In this document: positions 13,812-20,535 of the stretch, in pieces | Numbering within the stretch: position 1 is the stretch's first letter | How the letters are laid out: the number at the start of each line of letters is the position of its first letter | Source of the DNA: CAZZBK01 sp964652155 | GTDB lineage: Bacteria; Planctomycetota; Planctomycetia; Pirellulales; PNKZ01 | Direction: 5' to 3' | DNA length: 21,806 nucleotides | NCBI GenBank assembly: GCA_964652155.1 | Contig: CAZZBK010000106.1 | Coordinates: 1 to 21,806 of the forward strand | Translations under genes and position numbers: made by a program | The notes under the pieces: generated by a model | Database searches by the model: none | Told to the model about the DNA's origin: nothing | Seen by the model: the letters and a program-made list of their open reading frames with translations, nothing else

Positions 13812-14251
13812 AAAAGCAAATCCGTGGAGGGAGGGTTGTGGGGCGGGACGACTTCCGGGGGCCACCGTTGAACGAATGCATCGCGTGGCGCTCTCCAAGA
13901 GCCTATCCGAGAACCCCTGTCGATGGCAAACAGGGTGCTAACAAGAAACGGTATTCTCCAAGCCGGCGGCTCTGCCGCCGAAAATTACGGCGACGGAGTC
14001 GCCGGCTCGGGGAATCGATTTCGTTCGACTGCGATGATTTGACGATGGCCCATCACGGTATGTGTATCTTCCATTCGCCCTGCCCTGGCCGCAAGTCGCT
14101 CTTGCTCTAACTGCCGTCGAGAGTGTATTTTACGCACTGAAAAGGACCTTTCTTGGGGACCGGCGCGACGTCCTTTGTATCGACGCCGACCGCATGAGGT
14201 CACGGTTGACGCTTACCCCACCCCGATGTTTCGAGGCTCCGACGTTCGCCT
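13812..14251. other. Divergent spacer between M28 peptidase and thrS
   Basis: This 440-bp stretch has no credible gene. It holds a hairpin CCCTGT/ACAGGG (13915-13935), the compound palindrome at 13961-14007, and promoter-like pieces for thrS. The latter are TTGCTC (14102-14107) with TATTTT (14126-14131) at 18-nt spacing, and an isolated TTGACG (14039-14044). A leader stem AAAGGAC (14141-14147)/GTCCTTT (14170-14176) lies about 75 nt before the thrS start. No T-box element is recognisable. Confidence 0.5.
13961..14007. repeat. Compound palindrome: two hairpins inside an outer stem
   Basis: CGGCGGC-TCT-GCCGCCG (13964-13980) and CGGCGAC-GGA-GTCGCCG (13988-14004) are two perfect 7-bp hairpins separated by AAAATTA. 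The flanks AGCCGGCG (13961-13968) and CGCCGGCT (14000-14007) form an alternative outer 8-bp stem. The structure can switch between two hairpins and one large stem. It resembles REP/BIME-type intergenic elements, though family membership is not proven. Confidence 0.8.
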
Positions 14252-16258
14252 ATGCTCACGGTCAAATTGCCCGACGGAAGTAGCAAACAATTCTCTTCGC
14301 CTGTTCGACCGATCGATGTGGCCGCCGAAATCGGCCCTCGACTGGCTCAGGCCACGCTGGCGGCGACGGTCGACGGCAAGCTGGTCGGCTTCGACACGCT
14401 GCTCCCCGCCGACGGCGAAGTCGCCTTGCGGCTGCTCACCAAGAAAGATGCCGAGACGCTCGGCGTCATGCGGCACTCGTGCGCGCACATCATGGCTCGG
14501 GCCGTGATGCGGCTCTTCGGCGGCGTGCAACTCGCGTTCGGTCCGACGATCGAGCACGGGTTCTACTACGACATGGCGCTCGACCGCCCGCTCACCGAAG
14601 AGGACTTCCCGGCGATCGAGGCCGAGATGAAAAAGATCATCGCGCTCGACGAGCCGTTCGAGCGACTCGAGCAACCGCGCGACAAGGCGGCCGAGATCTG
14701 CGCTGATCTGGGCCAGCAGCTCAAGGTCGAGCACATTCAGACCGGCCTGGCCGAGCACTCGACCGTGTCGTTCTACCGACAGGGCGAATTTCTCGATCTG
14801 TGCCGCGGACCGCACGTTCCCAAGGCCAGCGCCATTGGCGCGTTCAAAATGCTGAGCGTGGCCGGCGCGTACTGGAAGGGAGACGCCTCGCGGCAGCAGT
14901 TGCAGCGGCTCTATGGTACCGCCTGGTTCGAGCAGAAGGATCTCGACGCCTATCTCAAACAGGTCGAAGAGGCCAAGCGCCGCGATCATCGCGTGCTCGG
15001 CCGGCAGCTTGAGCTTTTTGCCACCGACAACCGCGTGGGCCCCGGGTTGGTGCTGTGGCTGCCGCGCGGCGCGATGGTCCGCAACCTGCTCGAGGGGTTC
15101 GTCCGCGATGAGCTGTTCCGCCGCGGTTACGATCCGGTGTACACACCCAACATCGGCAAGGTGGACCTGTACAAGATCTCGGGTCACTACCCCTATTACG
15201 CGGCCAGTCAGTTCAAGCCGATCGACATGGAGGACGGCGAGCAGTACTTGCTCAAGCCGATGAACTGCCCCCATCACATCACGATTTATCAGTCGAAGCC
15301 GCGCAGCTACCGTGAGCTGCCGGTGCGGCTGGCCGAGTTTGGCACGGTGTACCGGTACGAGAAATCGGGTGAACTCGGCGGCATGACCCGCGTGCGTGGG
15401 TTCACGCAGGACGACGCGCATCTGTTTTGCACCGAGGATCAGGTCGAGGACGAGTTTCGCGGCTGCATCGAGATGACTCAGTTCGTGCTCAAAACGCTGG
15501 GGCTGACCGACTACCGCGTGCGGCTCGGCTTTCGCGACCCTGACAGCTCGAAGTACGTGGGGGGCAAAGAGCGTTGGGATCGGGCCGAGCATGCCCTGAC
15601 GAGCGTCTGCAAGAACCTGGGGATCGACGCCGAGCCCGAGCCGGGCGAGGCCGCGTTCTATGGTCCCAAGGCCGACTTTGTGATCCGCGATTGCATTGGT
15701 CGCGAGTGGCAACTGGGGACGGTGCAGCTGGATTACAATTTGCCGAGCCGCGAGCGATTCGGCCTCGAGTACGTCGGCGCCGACAACCAAGCCCATCAGC
15801 CGGTGATGATCCACCGCGCGCCGTTGGGCTCGTTCGAGCGGTTCATGGGGGTGCTTATCGAGCACTTTGCCGGCGCGTTCCCGCTGTGGCTTGCTCCCGA
15901 GCAGTGCCGCGTGCTGGTCGTGAGCGAGAAGTTCGAGGCGTTTGCCCGGCAGGTCGAAATGCGGTTCCGCGCCGCGGGCTTCCGGGTGACCGGCGACTAC
16001 CGGCCGGAAAAGATCGGCGCGAAGATTCGCGACGCGCAGCTGCGGCTCGTGCCGTACATGCTGGTCGTCGGCGGTCGCGAGCAGGATGAAGATTCGGTGA
16101 GCGTGCGCGATCGCATCGCGGGGGACATTGGCATGATGAAAGTCGACGCGGCGCTGGCCAAGTTGCAAGCCGAAGTCGCCGCGCGAACCATCCGCCAGGC
16201 GTTCACCGGCGGCGTGAATCTCTCGGGCTCGCAACAAGGCGAGGCGAACGAATACTAA
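14252..16258 (+). CDS. thrS: Threonine-tRNA ligase
   Basis: The 668-residue product is a class II aminoacyl-tRNA synthetase that charges tRNA-Thr. The domain order is complete. It has an N-terminal TGS domain (1-63) and an editing domain with HSCAH (75-79) and LDLCRGPH (181-188, Cys184 and His188). The catalytic core carries the zinc ligand Cys339 in MNCPHH, motif 2 (RYEKSGELGGMTRVRGFTQD) and His390 in DDAH. A C-terminal anticodon-binding domain begins near LAPEQCRVLVV. The length is normal. ATG 14252 starts MLTVKLPDGS, the expected TGS beginning. infC follows after 152 bp, a conserved thrS-infC arrangement. The last 25 residues (VNLSGSQQGEANEY) are a polar tail. Confidence 0.97.
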   Translation: MLTVKLPDGSSKQFSSPVRPIDVAAEIGPRLAQATLAATVDGKLVGFDTLLPADGEVALRLLTKKDAETLGVMRHSCAHIMARAVMRLFGGVQLAFGPTIEHGFYYDMALDRPLTEEDFPAIEAEMKKIIALDEPFERLEQPRDKAAEICADLGQQLKVEHIQTGLAEHSTVSFYRQGEFLDLCRGPHVPKASAIGAFKMLSVAGAYWKGDASRQQLQRLYGTAWFEQKDLDAYLKQVEEAKRRDHRVLGRQLELFATDNRVGPGLVLWLPRGAMVRNLLEGFVRDELFRRGYDPVYTPNIGKVDLYKISGHYPYYAASQFKPIDMEDGEQYLLKPMNCPHHITIYQSKPRSYRELPVRLAEFGTVYRYEKSGELGGMTRVRGFTQDDAHLFCTEDQVEDEFRGCIEMTQFVLKTLGLTDYRVRLGFRDPDSSKYVGGKERWDRAEHALTSVCKNLGIDAEPEPGEAAFYGPKADFVIRDCIGREWQLGTVQLDYNLPSRERFGLEYVGADNQAHQPVMIHRAPLGSFERFMGVLIEHFAGAFPLWLAPEQCRVLVVSEKFEAFARQVEMRFRAAGFRVTGDYRPEKIGAKIRDAQLRLVPYMLVVGGREQDEDSVSVRDRIAGDIGMMKVDAALAKLQAEVAARTIRQAFTGGVNLSGSQQGEANEY

Positions 16259-16266
16259 CCCCAAAC

Positions 16267-16311
16267 GCCTTGTGCCGCCGCGCGGTGCACGAAGGCCCCC
16301 CAACATTTTTT
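16267..16311 (+). terminator. Weak candidate terminator after thrS
   Basis: GCCTT-GTGC pairs with GCAC-(G bulge)-AAGGC (16267-16296), but nine bases separate the stem from a run of six T (16306-16311). It may cause partial termination between thrS and infC. It sits just before the inferred infC promoter. Confidence 0.3.
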
Positions 16312-16323
16312 CATCGAGATAAG

Positions 16324-16353
16324 TTGACTTGATCCAAAGCACACGATCATATT
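16324..16353 (+). promoter_or_regulatory. Candidate infC promoter
   Basis: TTGACT (16324-16329) and CATATT (16348-16353) are spaced by 18 nt, a good sigma-70-type match, about 57 nt before the inferred infC start. It would let infC be made independently of thrS. Confidence 0.5.
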
Positions 16354-16410
16354 ACGTCAATCGCTCGTCGACGGGCGGACGTTTCCATTCACTCCTGGAG
16401 GATAATAGCC

Positions 16411-16911
16411 ATCGAAAAGTCGCATCGGATTAACGAGCAGATCCGCATTTCTCCCATCCGCGTCATTGGCGCCGACGGTGCTCAGTTGGGCATCATCCCC
16501 ACCGACCAAGCCATGAGCCAAGCGCGCGATCTGGAACTCGACCTGGTCGAGGTCGCTCCCAACGAACGACCGCCGGTCTGTCGGATCATGGACTTCGGCA
16601 AGTTCAAGTACCAACTGAACAAAAAGGCCAGCAAGAACCAGCACCATCAGCAAAAGATCAAGGAGATTCGCGTTCGTCCCAAGACCGACGAGCACGATAT
16701 CGAGGTCAAGGTGCGGCACGCCCGTGAGTTTTTGGAGCACAAAGACAAGGTAATTGTCTCGGTCGTGTTCCGTGGTCGCGAGCTGGCCCATATTGAAGAA
16801 GGGCGCAAGGTCGCCCAGCAGGTGATCGACAGCTTGGCCGACATTGGCAAGCTCGAGTCCCCCCCCAGCCAACAAGGCAAGCGGATCATTGCCGTGCTCG
16901 CGCCTAGGTAA
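16411..16911 (+). CDS. infC: Translation initiation factor IF-3, probably with a non-AUG start
   Basis: Recognisable IF-3 sequence runs from RINEQIRISPIRVIG through DLVEVAPNERPPVCRIMDFGKFKYQ, the KxxKEIRVRPKTDEHD linker/C-domain region, and ends GKRIIAVLAPR. The factor binds the 30S subunit, rejects wrong start codons and keeps subunits apart. No ATG, GTG or TTG lies upstream of the conserved N-terminal block. The first in-frame TTG (16486) would delete about 25 conserved residues. A strong Shine-Dalgarno GGAGG (16397-16401) lies 9 nt before ATC at 16411, giving 166 residues; ATA at 16405 is the other option, at a spacing of 3 nt. In E. coli infC starts at AUU, which lets IF-3 repress itself, so the same autoregulation is likely here. 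rpmI and rplT do not follow. Confidence 0.9.
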   Translation: MEKSHRINEQIRISPIRVIGADGAQLGIIPTDQAMSQARDLELDLVEVAPNERPPVCRIMDFGKFKYQLNKKASKNQHHQQKIKEIRVRPKTDEHDIEVKVRHAREFLEHKDKVIVSVVFRGRELAHIEEGRKVAQQVIDSLADIGKLESPPSQQGKRIIAVLAPR

Positions 16912-17347
16912 GGGCGTGTGATCGGCCCCGCCGCTGCTTTCCCGCCGCGCTTGGTTCGCTGTTGTTTGTCACTCCCCCCGAGGACCGTCGCTTGTCCCTC
17001 GGTCGTTGGAGTCCGCGCGCCCTACAGCACACCGCTGAGCCCGTTTGGGGCATTTCAGCGCGCGGCCTGAGGGGTCGTCGCGATCATTGCCTCGGCTTTG
17101 GGAGCCTCTCCTCCAGCTGAAATGTGCGTGGGGGGACCGTCCCAATTTGCTGCGCAGACTTCGCAAAAATGGGGCAGGCCCCGACGGTTTTACGCGAGGC
17201 ATTGATCGCGCTGCCGATATTTTGCCTCGGCTGGGCATGTCATTTGCCCCGCTGGTCTCAGGACGCTTCGATCCGAGCTTGGCCCCGCTGGGGGTTGAGC
17301 GGTCGAGCGTGTCGCAAACGCATCATGGTTTATGGAGTGCGGCATCA
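16912..17347. other. Spacer after infC without a recognised gene
   Basis: This stretch of 436 bp contains a bulged hairpin CCGAGG-AC/GT-C-CCTCGG (16978-17002) without a T run, and the degenerate inverted repeat at 17132-17182. The frame of the next gene is open back to a TTG at 17045, but the added sequence is Arg/Pro-rich with no family look and precedes a clear membrane anchor, so I treat it as non-coding. rpmI and rplT are not here. Confidence 0.5.
17132..17182. repeat. Degenerate inverted repeat
   Basis: GGGGACCGTCCCAATTTGC (from 17132) is mirrored imperfectly by CGCAAAAATGGGGCAGGCCCC's complement (17162-17182): the arms match as GGGG-CC-CCC-A-TTTGC with several mismatches. It looks like a decayed copy of a palindromic intergenic element; the A-T core next to GC-rich ends is REP-like. 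This is based on pattern only. Confidence 0.4.
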
Positions 17348-17944
17348 ATGAACGCGTCTGCCTGGATCGGCGTGGGGGTGGGAGTGCTGGCGGTGCTGTT
17401 CGCCGCCGGAATCACGATTGGGGCGGTCAAGCTGGCTCGCAAGGGGATGCGCAGCCCGGCCACGCCCGGCGCCACGCCGGTCAGTAAACGTGAATTGGTC
17501 AAGCTGCTGTTGCGTCTCAATCAACCGCAGCACCCCTTTCGCGTCGCGCCAGCCACCGAGACCGACGTGACCGTTGAATGGCAAGTGGTCGATGCCAAGT
17601 GGATCGAGATCCTCGGCCGCGCGTCGTCGCAGATGAAGTACAACGCCTGGGTGCTCGTCGACGAGGCGACGCAAACCGTCAAGTACTGTGAGCAACTGCG
17701 CGAGGCCAGCGTGGTCGCCGGCGGGGGCAGCGCGTTTGCCGAGAGCCACTCCACGCGCGGGTTCGAGATGTGGGGACGACGCGCCTCGCGCCGCTGGGGT
17801 GTGCGCGGCGACTTCAGCGTCGGCGAGGTGCTCAACTACGACTTCACGCCGTCCGACGTAAAAGACCTCGTGCGGCAGATCGTCAACGACCACGGCTGGA
17901 ATTTTCAGATCGTGCTGCTCAAGCGGCACGCGCAATACGCCTGA
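17348..17944 (+). CDS. Membrane-anchored protein of unknown function (198 aa)
   Basis: I do not recognise a family. From the ATG at 17348 the product begins with one hydrophobic helix (about residues 6-30, rich in Gly/Val/Ala) followed by KLARKG, so the remainder is probably cytoplasmic. The soluble part (45-198) mixes beta-like stretches (VTVEWQVVDAKWIEILG, YNAWVLVDEATQTVKYCEQL) with a Gly-rich loop (VVAGGGSAF), and ends VKDLVRQIVNDHGWNFQIVLLKR. It looks like a folded single domain. Its stop codon is 7 bp from the stop of the convergent HupE-like gene, and the spacer upstream is long, so it appears to be monocistronic. Longer starts upstream are open but unconvincing. Confidence 0.75.
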   Translation: MNASAWIGVGVGVLAVLFAAGITIGAVKLARKGMRSPATPGATPVSKRELVKLLLRLNQPQHPFRVAPATETDVTVEWQVVDAKWIEILGRASSQMKYNAWVLVDEATQTVKYCEQLREASVVAGGGSAFAESHSTRGFEMWGRRASRRWGVRGDFSVGEVLNYDFTPSDVKDLVRQIVNDHGWNFQIVLLKRHAQYA

Positions 17945-17951
17945 CCGCCAG

Positions 17952-19031
17952 TCATCCGCCGCTGAGCCGCTGCCAGGTCCAGTATAGGGCCAGCAGCGCG
18001 ATCGCGCTCGACGCTGGAATGACCACCCACGAGCGATACCAGGCTCGCTGTTGGAACCACCCCACGGCCAGCCATGCCAGTGCGATCACGGCGAGTTGCC
18101 CCAACTCGACCCCCACGTTGAAGCTGACGAGCGCCGCGACGAAGCGATCGGCCGACATGCCCGCCTCGGTCAATACGCCGGCAAAGCCCAGGCCGTGCAG
18201 CAAGCCGAACGCGAACACGATCAAGAGCCGCCAGCGATGCAACTCGCTCGTCAGGATGTTCTCGATGGCCACCACCACGATCGACAGCGCGATCAGCGGC
18301 TCAACCACTTGCGGCGACAGGCGGACGATGTCCAGCATCGAGAGCGCCAGCGTGACCGAGTGCGCCAGCGTGAACGCCGTCACTTGCCACAGCAGCGGCT
18401 TGAGTCGCGGGCTCAACAGGAACAAGCCCAGCACGAATAGAATATGATCCAAGCCCTTGGGCACAATGTGCTCGAAACCGAGCCGCAGAAAGTGCAGCAA
18501 GACATTTTCGCCGTGCAGCGGAATCTCGGGCGTGGTTTGCTCTTCGCCCACACTGTAGAGCAGCGCGGTGTCGTCGGCCCGCTGGACGGTCAGGGCAACC
18601 TGACCTAAATCGAGCGGCAGACGGAGCATGACCTGCTGGGCCCCCCTCGGAGCGCGGCCCAGCACCAGCACGACCCGTGGCGGTCGGAAGCCGTCGCGCA
18701 GTTCATCGCTGCGCAGCTTCTTTGCGTCCGGAAACTCGACCAAGAGCGGCTCGACTTCCTGGCCATCGAACCAAATTTTGAGCCGCCGTTGAAAGACGCT
18801 GCGTGCTTCGCCGATCCAGCGATTGAGTTTCTCGTCGCTGAGTTCGCGGAGCTCTTGTTCCAGTTCCTCGCCGAGCATCCCCGGCGGAGCTTGCATTACG
18901 CAGGCCGCGACATCGAACGTACAGTACAACTGATACGTGTCGTCGCTGGCGAGCACGAGCGTCGCCCGGGACGCATGGCCCGGATGGGCTAGGCACTCGC
19001 CGGGCTGGAACAACCCCCAACCCATCAGCAT
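17952..19031 (-). CDS. HupE/UreJ-type membrane protein
   Basis: From the ATG at 19031 the product has 359 residues. A hydrophobic start with a possible cleavage after GECLA precedes HPGHA. An extracytoplasmic beta-rich part follows (about 20-165), then a C-terminal helical membrane domain (175-359). The second half has the HupE/UreJ pattern with conserved polar residues inside helices: GFEHIVPKGLDHILF (185-199), TLAHSVTLAL (221-230), FGLLHGLGFAG (275-285) and FNVGVELGQ (304-312). HupE relatives are linked to nickel or cobalt uptake, but for this branch the role is unproven. The frame remains open to 19169 through a palindromic repeat, so the true N-terminus is uncertain; a GTG at 19037 is possible. 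It follows the POT transporter gene on the same strand after about 120 bp. Confidence 0.85.
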   Translation of the reverse strand: MLMGWGLFQPGECLAHPGHASRATLVLASDDTYQLYCTFDVAACVMQAPPGMLGEELEQELRELSDEKLNRWIGEARSVFQRRLKIWFDGQEVEPLLVEFPDAKKLRSDELRDGFRPPRVVLVLGRAPRGAQQVMLRLPLDLGQVALTVQRADDTALLYSVGEEQTTPEIPLHGENVLLHFLRLGFEHIVPKGLDHILFVLGLFLLSPRLKPLLWQVTAFTLAHSVTLALSMLDIVRLSPQVVEPLIALSIVVVAIENILTSELHRWRLLIVFAFGLLHGLGFAGVLTEAGMSADRFVAALVSFNVGVELGQLAVIALAWLAVGWFQQRAWYRSWVVIPASSAIALLALYWTWQRLSGG

Positions 19032-19052
19032 GGCCACTACGACCAGGTGGCC

Positions 19053-19128
19053 CGTAGGGAACGCACTCCGTGCGTACCGTTCTTCGCGCTGGATCAAACA
19101 TGGTACGCACGGAGTGCGTACCCTACGA
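19053..19128. repeat. Nested palindromic repeat upstream of the HupE-like gene
   Basis: A 26-bp arm (19053-19078) is matched by its inverted copy (19103-19128) with one mismatch, around a 24-nt loop. Each arm also contains the smaller palindrome ACGCAC-TCC-GTGCGT. The same DNA can therefore fold as one long stem or two short hairpins. It lies between the POT gene and the HupE-like gene and ends 22 bp from the latter's first ATG. It looks like a mobile REP/MITE-like element. Confidence 0.9.
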
Positions 19129-19152
19129 CTACGGCTGCTGGGGCAGATCAGG

Positions 19153-20478
19153 CTAGTTGCCATGCTCAACAGCCGATTGATTGAAGCGTCGGGCCACGAA
19201 GTAAAACGCCACGCTGACGACGAGCATAATCAGGGTGAGCATGCCGAAGTAACTCGCCGGAGACATGAGCTTGTAAAATCGTCCGAGCGGCGCATTGATG
19301 AGCAGATTGGCCAAGCTCACCGTCAGCAGCCAACAGGCGGTTACGAATCCCGTCATCGTTTTTGGGGCGGCTGCATAAGCCAACTCCAGGCCAGTGACGG
19401 AGATCAGCACCTCGGCCATCGTCAGCACCAAAAACGCGGCAATTTGCCACCAGACCGACACCTTGGCCTCGGGCGACGCGATCAGGCCGGTCCAAGCCAT
19501 CACGGCCATCGTGCCGGCGGTGAGCAAAAAGCCAACCAACATTTTGTCCGTCGCGCGAATCGACCAGCCACGCTGATCCAAGGCTTTGAACATCAAGTTG
19601 GCCAGCGGCAACAAGACCATGATGAACACTGGGTTGAACGCTTGAATGGCGTCGGGGGCGATTTCGCGACCGAAGATGGTGCAGTGCATGTAGTCCCGTG
19701 CAAAAAACACCCAGGTGCTATGCGACTGATCAAACACCGCCCAAAAGAACATCACCAGCAGAAACAAACCAATGATTCGCCCCAATACTCGTATCTGTTC
19801 GGTACGTTCTTCGGGGGTTACGTGTCGATGCGCAATCACCGGTTGCGCGTAGTGTTTTTTGCCCGCGGCGAAAATCGCGAACGCGATGACCATGAGTCCC
19901 GCCGGAAAGAGAAACGCCAGCCAGTAACTCTTGAACGAGTCGCGAATTACCGGGACCGCAAGCTGTGAAATCACCGCGCCGACGTTGATGGCGAAATAAA
20001 ACATCGCAAAGGCGTCGGTCCGCAATTGCGTTTGTCCCGGCCGCTGCTCGTCATACGTCTGCCCCATCAAGGTCGAGATATTCGGCTTGATGACGCCGCT
20101 CCCCATCGCCAGCAGGGTCATCGCGATCACGAGACACGCGTAGTTTTCGATCCCCAGGATCACGTGACCCATGATGTACGGCAAAGAAAAGCCCACGATC
20201 GTCCAGTATTTGCCCAGGTGATTGTCGGCAATATAGCCACCCAGCAGCGGCAGGAAATACACCCCGGCCATGAATAGGTGCATGACCGTCGTCGCGTCCT
20301 GGTCTCCCATTTGCAACTGCTCTGACATATAGCGCGGCAAGATGGTGAGCATGCCGTAGTACGAACACCGCTCGGCGAACTCGCCCCAGAAGAAGAACCA
20401 AAACCCCAGCGGGTGGGCGCGGAAAAAACGAGTGATGAACGAACCGGAGGCTGCGGCCGGAGCGGGAGTGTGATTCAT
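19153..20478 (-). CDS. POT/PTR2-family proton-dependent oligopeptide transporter
   Basis: The 441-residue product is a multi-helix inner-membrane symporter of the proton-dependent oligopeptide family, which imports di- and tripeptides. The family's N-terminal ExxER motif is EFAER (33-37), followed by CSYYG. The second signature is LLGGYIADNHLGKYWTI (78-94), and FYFAINVGA carries the PTR2 pattern. A charged cytoplasmic loop (about 205-230, GKKHYAQPVIAHRHVTPEER) lies mid-protein. The start used is the ATG at 20478; a TTG one codon before it is less likely. It lies 57 bp after the stop of the BRCT-MerR-TPR gene and before the HupE-like gene, all on the minus strand, so an operon is possible. The substrate is inferred from the family. 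Confidence 0.93.
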   Translation of the reverse strand: MNHTPAPAAASGSFITRFFRAHPLGFWFFFWGEFAERCSYYGMLTILPRYMSEQLQMGDQDATTVMHLFMAGVYFLPLLGGYIADNHLGKYWTIVGFSLPYIMGHVILGIENYACLVIAMTLLAMGSGVIKPNISTLMGQTYDEQRPGQTQLRTDAFAMFYFAINVGAVISQLAVPVIRDSFKSYWLAFLFPAGLMVIAFAIFAAGKKHYAQPVIAHRHVTPEERTEQIRVLGRIIGLFLLVMFFWAVFDQSHSTWVFFARDYMHCTIFGREIAPDAIQAFNPVFIMVLLPLANLMFKALDQRGWSIRATDKMLVGFLLTAGTMAVMAWTGLIASPEAKVSVWWQIAAFLVLTMAEVLISVTGLELAYAAAPKTMTGFVTACWLLTVSLANLLINAPLGRFYKLMSPASYFGMLTLIMLVVSVAFYFVARRFNQSAVEHGN

Positions 20479-20535
20479 CAACGGGCACCTTCGCGAACAC
20501 GGGGAGCGGACCTGACGACCCGTTTTGTAGTCGTT

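Noticed and set aside
11568..13871. 767-codon plus-strand open frame opposite the M28 peptidase
   Set aside because: The minus strand carries all M28 zinc ligands, a signal peptide and a PDZ domain. The plus-strand frame is an antisense by-product of codon bias.
13890..13920. Possible insertion-sequence end (GAGCCTATCCGAGAACCCC)
   Set aside because: It has the look of a transposon terminus, but no matching inverted partner, target duplication or transposase is visible.
14101..14251. T-box or tRNA-like leader before thrS
   Set aside because: Only one 7-bp stem with a large loop is seen; no T-box consensus, specifier loop or antiterminator/terminator pair.
14213..16342. 709-codon minus-strand open frame opposite thrS
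   Set aside because: thrS is complete with all motifs on the plus strand; the antisense frame has no recognisable domain.
17045..17347. N-terminal extension of the 198-residue membrane protein from a TTG
   Set aside because: The extension is Arg/Pro-rich, crosses a degenerate palindrome and would put 101 residues before a clean membrane anchor; the ATG at 17348 is more natural.
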